Shown piece by piece: positions 18,495-27,572 of a stretch of DNA of 64,000 nucleotides. This DNA is from Bacillota bacterium (GTDB lineage: Bacteria; Bacillota; Clostridia; Peptostreptococcales; Acidaminobacteraceae). Within the stretch, counting starts at the first letter, position 1; every line of letters begins with the position of its first letter. The stretch covers positions 1 through 64,000 of the forward strand of contig JAOARG010000031.1 in NCBI GenBank assembly GCA_025210655.1, given 5' to 3'. The notes below the pieces were generated by a model. That model did not search any database, was not told where the DNA came from, and saw only the letters and a program-made list of their open reading frames with translations. The position numbers and the translations under genes are program-made.

Positions 18495-20429
18495 ATGTCT
18501 AAAGGTAATTTTTATGTAACAACACCTATTTACTATCCAAGTGGTAATCTCCACATTGGACATACTTATACTACTGTTGCAGCAGACGCTATAGCGAGAT
18601 ATAAAAGAGAGTCGGGTTATGATGTAATGTTCTTAACTGGAACTGATGAGCATGGTCAAAAAATTGCTCAGGTTGCAGAAAAGAATAATACTACTCCAAA
18701 GGAATATCTAGATAATATTGTTGGTGAAATCCAAAAGCTTTGGGGAACAATGGAGATATCTTATGATTACTTCATTAGAACTACAGATGAAGATCATAAA
18801 AGAAGAGTTCAAGACATATTCCAAAAGCTTTATGATAAGGGAGATATCTATAAAGGAGAGTACGAGGGAATGTACTGTACTCCATGTGAATCTTTCTGGA
18901 CAGAGACTCAATTAAATGAAGGTAATTGTCCTGATTGTGGTAGACCTGTTGAAAAGACTAAAGAAGAAGCTTATTTCTTCAAGCTGTCTAAATATCAGGA
19001 TAGACTTTTAGAATTATTTGAATCTGAGACTCCTTTCCTTGAGCCACAGTCAAGAATTAATGAAATGGTAAATAACTTCATAAAACCAGGTCTAGAAGAC
19101 CTTTGTATAACAAGAACATCTTTTGACTGGGGAATACCAGTGCCATTTGATACTAAGCACGTTATTTATGTATGGCTTGATGCATTATCAAACTATATTA
19201 CTGCTCTTGGATATGGGGAAGATGATGAGAAATTTCAAAAGTACTGGCCAGCAGATGTACAGTTAGTAGGTAAGGAAATTGTAAGATTCCATACAATTAT
19301 ATGGCCTGCAATGCTTATGGCTTTAGATATTCCAGTTCCTAAGAAAGTATTTGGTCATGGCTGGATTCTTTTAGAGGGTGGAAAAATGTCTAAGTCTAAA
19401 GGAAATGTAGTAGATCCTGTAGTACTTATTGACAGATATGGTGTTGATGCTCTTAAGTATTTCTTAATCAGAGAATATACATTTGGACAAGATGGACTTT
19501 TCTCTAATGAGATTCTTTTAAATAGAATTAATTCAGATCTTGCGAATGATTTAGGAAACCTTGTAAGTAGAACAGTTGCAATGGTTGAAAAATACAATGA
19601 AGGTATCGTTGTTAAAAATGATGAATCTACAGAGTTTGATGCTGATCTTATGAGAGTAGCAGTATCTGTAAATGGATTATTAGAAGAGAAGATGGATAAA
19701 CTTGATCTTTCTAATGCTTTAGAGGAAGTTTGGAAGCTGGTTAGAAGATTAAACAAATATATTGATGAAACAGCTCCTTGGGTACTTGCCAAGGAAGAGG
19801 AGAATAAGGATGTACTTAATAAGGTGCTTTATAACCTAGTTGAGGGTATTAGAATAGTTTCTATCCTTATTAAGCCATTTATGCATCATACATCAAGGGG
19901 AATTTGGGAGCAGATAGGCATTGAAGAATCAGAACTTACTGCTTGGGAATCAACACTTGAGTTTGGAGCATACAAGTCTGGAACTAAGGTTAAAAAAGGT
20001 AAGGCACTTTTCCCAAGACTTGATGTTAAAAAAGAGCTTGAAGAACTTGAAAAAATCAGGGAAGCAAGTGCACCAAAGGAAGAAAAGAAAGAAGAAGTTA
20101 AGCCTGCTAAGCCTGAAATAACAATAGATGATTTTGGAAAAATGGATCTTAAGGTTGCTAAAATAAAATCTGTAGAGAAACATCCAAAGGCAGACAGACT
20201 ATTAGTTCTTAAGCTAGAAGTTGGAAATGAAGAGAGACAAGTAGTTTCTGGAATAGCAGAACACTATAGTGCAGATGATTTAGTAGGAGAAAATGTAATC
20301 CTAGTTGCTAACCTTAAGCCAGTAAAACTTAGGGGAGTAGAGTCACAGGGAATGATACTTGCAGCAACATCAGGTAAGAAGTTAAAGCTTGTGTCTGTTG
20401 ATATTGAGTCTGGAAGTACAGTATCATAA
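18495..20429 (+). CDS. metG: methionyl-tRNA synthetase with C-terminal tRNA-binding domain
   Basis: The 644-aa class I synthetase has the HIGH-type motif in [12 protein letters not shown], a zinc knuckle (CTPCES...CPDCGRP, residues about 127-147) and KMSKS in [12 protein letters not shown]. An anticodon-binding helical domain follows. After a charged linker (about residues 530-540, [13 protein letters not shown]) comes a C-terminal OB-fold tRNA-binding domain ([20 protein letters not shown]) that dimerises the enzyme. Length is normal. AAGGAGG lies just upstream. It is T-box regulated. Confidence 0.97.
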   Translation: MSKGNFYVTTPIYYPSGNLHIGHTYTTVAADAIARYKRESGYDVMFLTGTDEHGQKIAQVAEKNNTTPKEYLDNIVGEIQKLWGTMEISYDYFIRTTDEDHKRRVQDIFQKLYDKGDIYKGEYEGMYCTPCESFWTETQLNEGNCPDCGRPVEKTKEEAYFFKLSKYQDRLLELFESETPFLEPQSRINEMVNNFIKPGLEDLCITRTSFDWGIPVPFDTKHVIYVWLDALSNYITALGYGEDDEKFQKYWPADVQLVGKEIVRFHTIIWPAMLMALDIPVPKKVFGHGWILLEGGKMSKSKGNVVDPVVLIDRYGVDALKYFLIREYTFGQDGLFSNEILLNRINSDLANDLGNLVSRTVAMVEKYNEGIVVKNDESTEFDADLMRVAVSVNGLLEEKMDKLDLSNALEEVWKLVRRLNKYIDETAPWVLAKEEENKDVLNKVLYNLVEGIRIVSILIKPFMHHTSRGIWEQIGIEESELTAWESTLEFGAYKSGTKVKKGKALFPRLDVKKELEELEKIREASAPKEEKKEEVKPAKPEITIDDFGKMDLKVAKIKSVEKHPKADRLLVLKLEVGNEERQVVSGIAEHYSADDLVGENVILVANLKPVKLRGVESQGMILAATSGKKLKLVSVDIESGSTVS

Positions 20430-20552
20430 TATAGTAGTTAGTAGTTAGTAGTTAGTAGTTAGTAGTTAGTAGTTAGTAGTTAGTTAAAAAAAGCTTTCTT
20501 TTGCACTTTGCGAAAGAAGGCTTTTTATTTTTCCACAACTAGCTACTGACTA
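20430..20552. repeat. TAG-arm terminator element, copy 3, with expanded heptamer microsatellite
   Basis: After metG the left arm has expanded into about 7.5 tandem copies of the heptamer TAGTAGT (20432-20485). A terminator hairpin follows (20488-20526, AAAGCTTTCTTTTGC pairing with GCGAAAGAAGGCTTT). The right arm (CAACTAGCTACTGACTAG) is short. Here the element sits between two genes in the same direction and marks the end of the metG transcript. Confidence 0.75.
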
Positions 20553-20650
20553 GAAAACAAGTAATTTCGTTTTGTTATAGAAGAATAATATGATAATATG
20601 TATAAAGATTAAAAATAATAAGAGATTTTTATATAAAGAGGTGTTTTTTT

Positions 20651-21418
20651 ATGTTGTTTGATTCCCATGCTCATTTGGATGCTAGTAAATTTGATAAGGA
20701 TAGGGAGTTTGTTATTAATAGGGCTATTGCAAATAATGTTGAATATATTATGAATCCTGGAGCTGATTTTGAGTCTTCTGTTAAAGCTATAGAGCTTGCC
20801 GAGGAATATGATTTTATATATGCAGCTGTAGGTGTTCATCCCCATGATGCTGATACACTTGATGAGTCTATGCTTTCTCTTTTAAAGTCTATGGCAAAGA
20901 AAGAAAAGGTAAAGGCTATAGGAGAAATAGGTCTTGATTATTACTATGATAACTCTCCAAGGGATATTCAGAAGCATTGGTTTAGGAGACAACTTCAAAT
21001 GGCTAAGGAACTTGAAATGCCAGTTATAATACATGATAGGGATGCAAATCAAGATGTATTTGATATATTAAATGAAGAAAAAAGTTTTGAAACGGGAGTG
21101 CTTTTGCATTGTTATTCTGGCAGTACTGAATTAGCTAAGGAATATGTCAAGAGGGGTGCTTATATCTCAATTGCTGGACCTGTTACCTTTAAAAATGCAA
21201 GAAAGCTTGTTGAGGTTGTAGAGACAATTGATTTGGATCATCTTATGATTGAGACAGATTCACCTTACCTTACCCCAGAACCTTTTAGGGGAAAAAGAAA
21301 TGAATCATCTTATGTAGAGCATGTTGCAAGAAAGATTGCTGATATAAAGGGTATATCCTATGATGAAGTATGCGAAGCTACAAAAAGAAATGCTAAAAAG
21401 TTTTTCGATATAGACTAA
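20651..21418 (+). CDS. tatD: TatD-family metal-dependent DNase
   Basis: The 255-aa TIM-barrel hydrolase has all metal-binding motifs: FDSHAHLD at the start, GVHPHDAD near 66, GEIGLDYYYD near 96, VIIHDRDA near 128, LHCYSGS near 155 and ETDSPYLTPEPFRGKRNE near 204. TatD proteins have 3'-5' exonuclease and DNA-repair activity. In Firmicutes it commonly follows metG and precedes the yabE-rnmV-rsmA block, as here. GAGGTG lies upstream of the ATG. Confidence 0.94.
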   Translation: MLFDSHAHLDASKFDKDREFVINRAIANNVEYIMNPGADFESSVKAIELAEEYDFIYAAVGVHPHDADTLDESMLSLLKSMAKKEKVKAIGEIGLDYYYDNSPRDIQKHWFRRQLQMAKELEMPVIIHDRDANQDVFDILNEEKSFETGVLLHCYSGSTELAKEYVKRGAYISIAGPVTFKNARKLVEVVETIDLDHLMIETDSPYLTPEPFRGKRNESSYVEHVARKIADIKGISYDEVCEATKRNAKKFFDID

Positions 21419-21441
21419 TAGTCTTTAGGAGTTGATATTTA

Positions 21442-22512
21442 ATGATTAGATTGAGAAATATTATGAAAAATCAAGTTGTATTTTCAATATGTATTATTTC
21501 ATTTATGGCAATGTTACTTTTTGTCCTAAGAACAACTACACTGAAAGAAGTAACAGTTATTGATATTGATAAAAAATATATTATCTCAACTACAAAGTCA
21601 AATATCAATGCTATTCTTAAAGAAAATAATATAGATATTCATGGACGGGATAAATTGTCAGTAGCTTTTAATTCTAAGGTAAAAGATGGTGACCAAGTAA
21701 GGATAATTAGAGCTTATCCAATTTTTCTTCAGGACGGAAAAGATGGTAAAACCATTGAAACTACAGAGATTTCAATAGGAAATATCCTTAAGGAAAATAA
21801 TATTGAAGTTGATGACAATGACATTGTTTTTCCTTCTTTAGATGATAATATAGGCGGAGATAGATTTATTAAGATATCCAGAATCGAAGAAGAGATTATT
21901 ACTGAAAAAGTTGACAAAAAATATGAAACTGTTTTTAAACTTGTGTCTGATTTAAAACCTGGAGAAATAGAAAAGGTTTCAGATGGTAAAAATGGATTAT
22001 CAGAAATAACATATAAGCTTGTGTATGAAGATGGAGATTTTAAATCAAAAGAAATTGTAAAGGAAAAAATTATTGAAGAAAGTCAATCTGAAATAGTAAA
22101 AAAAGGTATGGATAAACTATTTGTAACCAACAGGGGCATGCCTTTTAGATATAAGGAAGTTATTATTATGGAGGCTACTGCTTATGATTTATCATATGAA
22201 AGTTGTGGTAAATATCCGGATCATCCTGAATACGGAATAACTTATTCAGGAACTAGGGCAAAACCAGGTGTTGTTGCTGTTGATCCAAGAGTGGTTCCTT
22301 TGAGATCAAAACTTTATGTTGAATCCCTTGATTCAACAAGAGACTATGGTTTTTCTTCTGCAGAGGACACTGGTAGTGCAATTAAGGGAAATAAGATAGA
22401 TTTATTTATTGGAGTAAAGAAAGATGCCCTTAGATACGGTAGAAGAAAAGTAAGGGTATACGTACTGGACGATGATGTTCCTGGTGATAAGATAGTTGGA
22501 TATGGTAAATAA
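21442..22512 (+). CDS. YabE-like cell-wall protein: DUF348, G5 and 3D domains
   Basis: The 356-aa exported protein has an N-terminal membrane anchor (about residues 12-29). Two DUF348-like segments follow (KYIISTTKSNINAILKENNI and the SIGNILKENNIEVDD repeat), then a G5 segment (ETVFKLVSDLKPGEIEKVSD). The C-terminal 3D domain has its three aspartates (EATAYD, VAVDPRVVP, KIDLFIG). This is the Rpf/YabE-type domain set, associated with peptidoglycan cleavage during resuscitation or germination. It sits between tatD and rnmV, the usual place. Confidence 0.88.
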   Translation: MIRLRNIMKNQVVFSICIISFMAMLLFVLRTTTLKEVTVIDIDKKYIISTTKSNINAILKENNIDIHGRDKLSVAFNSKVKDGDQVRIIRAYPIFLQDGKDGKTIETTEISIGNILKENNIEVDDNDIVFPSLDDNIGGDRFIKISRIEEEIITEKVDKKYETVFKLVSDLKPGEIEKVSDGKNGLSEITYKLVYEDGDFKSKEIVKEKIIEESQSEIVKKGMDKLFVTNRGMPFRYKEVIIMEATAYDLSYESCGKYPDHPEYGITYSGTRAKPGVVAVDPRVVPLRSKLYVESLDSTRDYGFSSAEDTGSAIKGNKIDLFIGVKKDALRYGRRKVRVYVLDDDVPGDKIVGYGK

Positions 22513-22534
22513 TCCATACAAAGAGGTTGAAAAT

Positions 22535-23083
22535 ATGAAAATAAAAGAAGTTATTGTAGTAGAAGGTAAGGATGACGAAAGAGCAATTAAAAAGGCTGTT
22601 GACGCCGAGGTCATTACTACAAGTGGATGGGGACTTAACGATAAAATAATAGAAAAGATTTCCGGTGCTTATAAAAGAACAGGAATAATAATTTTTACAG
22701 ATCCGGATCATGCGGGAGAAAAAATTAGGGAAAGATTGTCAAGACTTTTTCCGGATGCAAAGCATTGTTACTTGCCTAGGGAAGATGCCCGTTCTGGGGA
22801 TAATATAGGTATAGAAAATGGAAGTTCAGAGAATATTATTAAAGCACTTTCAAAGGTTAGAACAGTTGCTATTGAAAAGGAAGATGAGTTCTCTATGTCA
22901 GATCTAACATCTAATAAGCTGGTAGGTATGGATGGATCAACTCAGAGAAGAGATCGTCTTGGGGCTATACTAGGTATAGGATACTGTAATGGAAAGAGAT
23001 TTTTAAAAAGATTAAATTATTTTGGCATAAGTCGTGAGGAATTTGAGAGTGGCATATGTGAAATGGAAGCGGAGGAAAAATGA
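22535..23083 (+). CDS. rnmV: ribonuclease M5
   Basis: The 182-aa protein is a Toprim-domain nuclease that makes the final cuts of 5S rRNA precursors. Toprim motifs are visible: EVIVVEGKDDERAI at the start, TTSGWGLN and IIFTDPDHAGEKIR. I use the ATG at 22535, preceded by AAAGAGGTTG; an earlier ATG overlaps the upstream gene. The stop overlaps the rsmA start by four bases (ATGA), so the two are translationally coupled. Confidence 0.92.
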   Translation: MKIKEVIVVEGKDDERAIKKAVDAEVITTSGWGLNDKIIEKISGAYKRTGIIIFTDPDHAGEKIRERLSRLFPDAKHCYLPREDARSGDNIGIENGSSENIIKALSKVRTVAIEKEDEFSMSDLTSNKLVGMDGSTQRRDRLGAILGIGYCNGKRFLKRLNYFGISREEFESGICEMEAEEK

Positions 23084-23940
23084 AAAAATTAACGTCAGTA
23101 AGTACAATAAGATATATAATGGAGAAATATGGTTTTAATTTTTCCAAAAGTCTTGGTCAGAACTTCCTTACAAGTGATCATGTAGTTAATGAGATAGTAA
23201 GTGGGTCAGAATTATCAGAAGGTGACTATGTGCTTGAAGTAGGACCTGGAATTGGTGTTATGACATATGAGATGGCTAAAATAGCTAAGAAGGTTCTTGC
23301 AGTTGAAATAGATAGTTCACTTATTCCTGTATTAAATGAAACCTTAGAAGAGTATGATAATATTGAAATTATTAATCAAGATGTACTGAAGGTTGATATT
23401 CAAAGTGAAATAAAGCAGAGACTTGATGGAAGTAGACCGAAGGTAGTAGCAAATCTACCATACTATGTTACAACTCCTATCATAATGAAGTTTCTTGAAG
23501 AGGATATAAAGGTATCAGACATAATTGTTATGATCCAAAAGGAAGTAGCAGATAGGATAAATGCAGAACCAGGAAATAAGACTTATGGTGCACTGTCTGT
23601 TGCAGTTCAGTTTTTCTCGGAACCTTCAATTATTGCAAAGGTACCAAAAACAGTATTTATGCCACAACCAAAGGTAGATTCAACTGTAATTAGACTTAAG
23701 GTTTTAGATGAACCTAGGGTTAAGGTTGAAGATAGAAAGTACTTCTTTAAAGTAGTTAGGGCAGCCTTTGGGAAAAGAAGAAAGACTCTTCTTAACGCAC
23801 TAAGCTCGGGCCTAGGTATGGAAAAATCTATTATTGAGCAAGTTCTTCTTGATACAGGAATAGATCCTAAGAGAAGAGGAGAGACACTTTCTATAGAAGA
23901 GTTTGGGGAGTTGTCTAATAATCTTTGGAAAGTTAAGTAA
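23080..23940 (+). CDS. rsmA: 16S rRNA A1518/A1519 dimethyltransferase (KsgA)
   Basis: The 286-aa SAM-dependent enzyme dimethylates two adjacent adenines near the 3' end of 16S rRNA during 30S maturation. It shows KSLGQNFLTSDHVVNEIV, motif I LEVGPGIGVMT, the catalytic NLPYYVTTPI, and the C-terminal RRGETLSIEEF. Length is typical. A four-base overlap with rnmV is conserved in many Firmicutes. It is followed by the GCCTAA palindromic element. Confidence 0.95.
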   Translation: MKKLTSVSTIRYIMEKYGFNFSKSLGQNFLTSDHVVNEIVSGSELSEGDYVLEVGPGIGVMTYEMAKIAKKVLAVEIDSSLIPVLNETLEEYDNIEIINQDVLKVDIQSEIKQRLDGSRPKVVANLPYYVTTPIIMKFLEEDIKVSDIIVMIQKEVADRINAEPGNKTYGALSVAVQFFSEPSIIAKVPKTVFMPQPKVDSTVIRLKVLDEPRVKVEDRKYFFKVVRAAFGKRRKTLLNALSSGLGMEKSIIEQVLLDTGIDPKRRGETLSIEEFGELSNNLWKVK

Positions 23941-23984
23941 TTTCTTAATTTAATAATATGTGTATTATGCCATCTGAATTTATT

Positions 23985-24225
23985 TTTGGGTGGTTTTTTT
24001 CTGCTTTTGTAAGAAAAGGTGGATAGGTTTTTGCCTAATGTTGCCTAAAGCTACTCTGATCGCGCCTAATCACTGCTATTCAGTTTGCCTAATATTGTTT
24101 ATCTATAACTTTTCAAAATGAAAAGTTATAGATTTAAACACAACCTTAGGCTAGTTTCAGAGAAACGATTAGGCGCGATTGAAATAGCATTAGGCTATTT
24201 TAGGCCTGAAAAGGTAGGAGTTATA
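23985..24225. repeat. GCCTAA word-hairpin palindrome, copy 1
   Basis: Four GCCTAA words (24033, 24043, 24064, 24087) and four inverted TTAGGC words (24146, 24169, 24190, 24200) flank a perfect 15-bp hairpin at 24101-24133 (ATCTATAACTTTTCA and its complement). Word spacings are mirror-symmetric: 10, 21, 23 on the left and 23, 21, 10 on the right. Small hairpins such as GTTTC-AGA-GAAAC lie between words. It fills the gap between convergent rsmA and recU. Confidence 0.8.
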
Positions 24226-24766
24226 AAAAACTCCCGCTTTTTTTATCATTCAAATAAATATTCAAAGTAGAAATATAATCAATAATCCCATTCTTAGTAC
24301 GGTTAATCCTATACCTCTGGTCTAAGTCCTTGTAAGGAATAGATTTTCTTTTTCCACTTAAACTATCTTGGTAGTATTTATTTATGACTTCAAATGGTGT
24401 AAGGAAATACTCATCACAAAATTTGAAGTGAATTATTATGAATGCAAGTCCTTTTTGGTCGGTTATATCCTTCATATATTCTATTTGATGTTGATGAATA
24501 TTTGAAATGGGGATACTTTTTAGATTTGTTTCCTTTGCATCAAAAGCTACGGCTATTCCTTGAATAACCCCAGTAAAATCCACTGTGGATTTTTTTTCAA
24601 AGAAAGCCTTTGTAATCATTCCGTCTTTACCTAGTTCTATAACCTTTATGGGTGTATTGATTTTATCTATCCTACCTAAACCCTGTTTTTTATAAAATTC
24701 ATTTGTTGCTATTATAAGGTCTTCTAGAGCATCTCCTCTCAAACCCCTTGATTTCCATACAGTCAA
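24221..24766 (-). CDS. recU: Holliday junction resolvase RecU
   Basis: The 181-aa protein matches the Gram-positive resolvase RecU: RGLRGDALEDLI near the start, the catalytic region STVDFTGVIQGIAVAFDAKET, and HQHQIEYMKDITDQKGLAFIII. The D-x(n)-DAKET arrangement supplies the PD-(D/E)xK metal ligands. It cuts four-way junctions and cooperates with RuvAB in recombination. It is slightly shorter than the Bacillus protein at the N-terminus. AGGAGGT lies upstream of the ATG. Confidence 0.88.
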   Translation of the reverse strand: MTVWKSRGLRGDALEDLIIATNEFYKKQGLGRIDKINTPIKVIELGKDGMITKAFFEKKSTVDFTGVIQGIAVAFDAKETNLKSIPISNIHQHQIEYMKDITDQKGLAFIIIHFKFCDEYFLTPFEVINKYYQDSLSGKRKSIPYKDLDQRYRINRTKNGIIDYISTLNIYLNDKKSGSFL

Positions 24767-25079
24767 GCTGATACCTCCTGGTAGTTAATTCATATAAACT
24801 TAATATATTTATCATATTATTAATGATATCATATGGGTAAAAGATGTGTATAAAGAATTTTAAAACTGTTGATAACTTGTGGATAGTGTGGATAAAATAA
24901 TGGAATAATGGTGGATTATTCATAAAATGCATATGGATTAGTCAATATATTGGGTTGAAATATAATTATATAAGTATATATTGTGGTGCTTATGAATATT
25001 AAATGATAAGTACTTTTGAATATAAATGTGAGATATTGTGGATAAAATTGAGGATATTATCCTTAAGAGGTGAGTAATT
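24767..25079. promoter_or_regulatory. divergent intergenic region with DnaA-box cluster
   Basis: The 313-base gap between recU (minus) and the metalloprotease gene (plus) holds two perfect TGTGGATAA boxes (24887-24895 and 25037-25045) and one near match (24878-24886). A third perfect box lies just inside the downstream gene at 25145-25153. Spacing and orientation (all the same way) suggest DnaA binding. No AT-rich unwinding repeat array or dnaA/dnaN gene is nearby, so this is not called an origin. Confidence 0.45.
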
Positions 25080-27083
25080 GTGAAGAAAATATTGCTAATA
25101 CTAGTATTTATAATGTTTCTAAGCTGTGGATATGCTGGAGAGATTGTGGATAAAGAGTATAAAATAAAAATAAATGGATATAGTTATTCACAGGAGGAAT
25201 TGTTTCCTAATGTGATTATTGAAAATGATTTATTATATTTCAATAGGGAGGGAAGTATTTTTGGGGTTTTAGGATACAGTTTGACTGAAAATATCCTTAT
25301 TGATAATGGATTTAATAAAGCATATAACTATGGTGAAAAATGGTCTTTTAACAATGGGGATAAAGTAATTACAGCTGGAGCTATCTATTTTGAAAACAAC
25401 AATCTTCCTGTCAACTTAATGATTGTTGACAGTCAAAATTATGTTGCTGCTACTGAAGAATTTTTAAATAGCATAGGATATAATTATAGTTTTGACGGTC
25501 AAGTATTTAATCTTAGTAAAAAAAGTTCAGGGGAATTTAGATATAATTATCGTAAGGTTATTGGTGATATAAATGAATACTTGAATAGAAATTTTAAGAA
25601 GATTCTTAATGAAAATGATATAGTTTATGGGGAAGGTTATGAATATATTTATGGTACTGATGAAGTAGGTAAAGAATTTATATATTTAAAGTATGAAGAT
25701 GGATTTTCTTATATTGGAAATAGGGAAAAGGATGAATTTAATGGATTAGGAAGAATTGAATATGACGATGGTAGTGGATATATAGGAGAGTTTAAGGATT
25801 CGGAATTCCACGGCTTAGGTCAGTATAGATATAATTATGAGGATTACTTGCCAATAGCATTTTATAATAATGGTAAAAGAGAATATATGATGGATTATGA
25901 TATACCTTATGAAGGTATAAATGGTGAGCAGGATACATTAGTTATTTTAGTTGAGTTTCAAGATCAAAAGCTTACATTTCAAGAAGATACTTGGAGAGAT
26001 TATTTCTTTTTAGGTGGAAATAGTATCAGGGGATATTTGGAAAAACTAACTGATAAAAAAATGACAATTGTTCCGGCTTTAGAAAATAATGGTGTTGAGA
26101 ATGATGGAATACTAAAGGTTACCATGGACTTTAATCATCCGGATACTAAGGATGATCTTTCTAATGAAATGGCAAGAATTGTGGGTGAAGTATTAAAAAC
26201 TCAAGATGATTATGTTGATTTTTCAAAATATGACAAGAATAATGATGGTATAGTATCTACATTTGAACTTAAAGTTGTATCAATAATTGCAGGATATGAA
26301 TATAACAGAAGTTTCTTGAAAGGACCATCTATATACGCCCATAAGAATTCTTTTTATAGTAGTCCTGTTAGGATGGATGATGTTAATATAGATGGATTTC
26401 TTACAGTAGGTGAGAAAGATATTAGGGAGAATATGGTTTCTAAGGGAATAGTTCTACACGAACTTTTTCATTTGAATGGTTTAATAGATTTATATGATAG
26501 GGATTATTCATCAAATGGACTGGGCGTACACAGTTTAATGGCCAGTGGAGCTCTTATTTCTGATCAGAATGGCAATTATTACTTTACAGGGCTTGATCCT
26601 TGGTCAAAATATAAACTTGGAATAATTGAACCTCAGATAGTTAGCGAAAAAGGAAAATATAGAATATATGAAGATAGGGATAAGAATTATAATCTTCTAA
26701 AGATAGATATAGGAAAAGGACAATATTTGCTATTAGAGAACAGAAAATTTACTGGCCCCAACAAAATACTTTCTCAATTTTTAAGTAAGTCAGGAGTGGC
26801 TATTTTTAAAATTGACAATAATGTGATCGTTGAAAAGTTCTTAGAAAATAGTATTAATGATGATGAGAATAATTTTGGAGTTGAGTTGTTAGAAGCCAAT
26901 AGGACAAGACTTGGTTATAGTCAATTAAAAAAAGGTTGGAAGGCTAATCTTTCAAGTCATTATTTTAATAGTGACATTGATAATTTTAACTCTAGAGAAT
27001 ACTTAGGTGAAGAATTTAGAAATATAAATATCAAACTAAAGAGTAAAGAAGATTATTATGAAATTGAACTTGATATGGAGTAA
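25080..27083 (+). CDS. secreted M6-like metalloprotease with MORN repeats
   Basis: The 667-aa protein has an N-terminal signal segment (about residues 3-18, ending FLSCGYAG; a lipoprotein cleavage is possible but the lipobox is poor). A copper-amine-oxidase-like N-terminal part comes next, then two MORN-type repeats near 210-250 (YIGNREKDEFNGLGRIEYDD, YIGEFKDSEFHGLGQYRYN). The peptidase region has VLHELFHLNGLIDLYDRD near 460, the HExxH zinc site and distal Asp of M6 peptidases, and an EF-hand-like DKNNDGIVSTFE loop near 382. The combination is unusual. It starts at a GTG with AAGAGGTGAG upstream. Confidence 0.75.
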   Translation: MKKILLILVFIMFLSCGYAGEIVDKEYKIKINGYSYSQEELFPNVIIENDLLYFNREGSIFGVLGYSLTENILIDNGFNKAYNYGEKWSFNNGDKVITAGAIYFENNNLPVNLMIVDSQNYVAATEEFLNSIGYNYSFDGQVFNLSKKSSGEFRYNYRKVIGDINEYLNRNFKKILNENDIVYGEGYEYIYGTDEVGKEFIYLKYEDGFSYIGNREKDEFNGLGRIEYDDGSGYIGEFKDSEFHGLGQYRYNYEDYLPIAFYNNGKREYMMDYDIPYEGINGEQDTLVILVEFQDQKLTFQEDTWRDYFFLGGNSIRGYLEKLTDKKMTIVPALENNGVENDGILKVTMDFNHPDTKDDLSNEMARIVGEVLKTQDDYVDFSKYDKNNDGIVSTFELKVVSIIAGYEYNRSFLKGPSIYAHKNSFYSSPVRMDDVNIDGFLTVGEKDIRENMVSKGIVLHELFHLNGLIDLYDRDYSSNGLGVHSLMASGALISDQNGNYYFTGLDPWSKYKLGIIEPQIVSEKGKYRIYEDRDKNYNLLKIDIGKGQYLLLENRKFTGPNKILSQFLSKSGVAIFKIDNNVIVEKFLENSINDDENNFGVELLEANRTRLGYSQLKKGWKANLSSHYFNSDIDNFNSREYLGEEFRNINIKLKSKEDYYEIELDME

Positions 27084-27088
27084 TATGA

Positions 27089-27120
27089 TAAACCAAGGAC
27101 AAAGTCCTTGGTTTATTTTT
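27089..27120 (+). terminator. terminator of metalloprotease gene
   Basis: AAACCAAGGAC and GTCCTTGGTTT form a strong stem around AAA, followed by ATTTTTTA. Confidence 0.9.
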
Positions 27121-27160
27121 TATCTAGGGGGTATAATTAATAATGGGTTTCATTTAGGTG

Positions 27161-27220
27161 TTGACATTGAAATAAATATGATATAATATTATATAAAACA
27201 ACCCCCTACCACAGGGGTAT
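27161..27220 (+). promoter_or_regulatory. promoter plus candidate CstR operator of the HesB selenoprotein unit
   Basis: TTGACA (27161-27166) and TATAAT (27182-27187) form a sigma-A-type promoter with a short 15-base spacer. Directly downstream lies ACCCC-CTACCACA-GGGGT (27201-27218), a G/C-rich interrupted palindrome in otherwise very AT-rich DNA. It resembles operators of the CsoR/CstR family and a similar site in front of the gene at 32242. Its placement over the transcription start fits repression. Confidence 0.6.
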
Positions 27221-27235
27221 AAAAGGAGGATTAAT

Positions 27236-27541
27236 ATGACTTTCAAGGTTACAGATAAAGCTTTTGAAGAAATTAAGAATGTCATTGAAACTAGATCCAA
27301 TAAAGAATCTATCGGAGTTAGGGTATATATCAAGGGTATTGGTTGAGGCGGCCCAACTTTTGGAGTGGCTCTGGATGAGTCCAAGGATGAGGATTTTGTA
27401 GAAGAAGTAAATGGTGTTAAATATTTTGTAGAAGATCAGTTGCTAAATCAGTTTAAAAGTTTTACAATTGACTATAGTAACTCTTTCTGGTCCGGCAAAG
27501 GTTTTGTTGTAAGGGCAGAAATTGGCGGATCCAGCTGTTAA
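27236..27541 (+). CDS. HesB/IscA-like selenoprotein (in-frame TGA = selenocysteine)
   Basis: Reading through the TGA at 27344-27346 as selenocysteine gives a continuous 101-aa protein, with Sec at residue 37 in GIG-U-GGPTFGVAL and a C-terminal GGSSC. HesB-like proteins are a known prokaryotic selenoprotein family related to the A-type Fe-S scaffold IscA, where this position is normally Cys. A bacterial SECIS-like stem-loop begins 12 bases after the TGA. AAAGGAGG lies upstream, and a glutaredoxin follows after 31 bases. Ordinary ORF calling would miss or split this gene. Confidence 0.85.
27358..27386 (+). promoter_or_regulatory. candidate bacterial SECIS element
   Basis: TTTTGGA (27358-27364) and TCCAAGG (27380-27386) form a 7-bp stem (two G-U pairs) closing a 15-base G-rich loop that contains GGCTCTGG. 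The loop begins 19 bases after the UGA, within the usual bacterial SECIS distance. It lies within the coding sequence, as expected. Confidence 0.6.
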
Positions 27542-27572
27542 GAATAAGTAAATTATACTAGGAGGATTTGTT

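Noticed and set aside
20432-20485. CRISPR or iteron array
   Set aside because: Perfect heptamer tandem without spacers; it is the expanded arm of a terminator element.
24767-25153. Replication origin
   Set aside because: DnaA boxes are present but there is no dnaA/dnaN, no AT-rich unwinding element and no clear strand switch of gene direction.
27236-27541. Pseudogene or frameshift explanation for the TGA-interrupted HesB-like gene
   Set aside because: Both halves are in one frame with only the TGA between them, a SECIS-like hairpin follows, and the residue is at the position known to be Sec in HesB-like selenoproteins.
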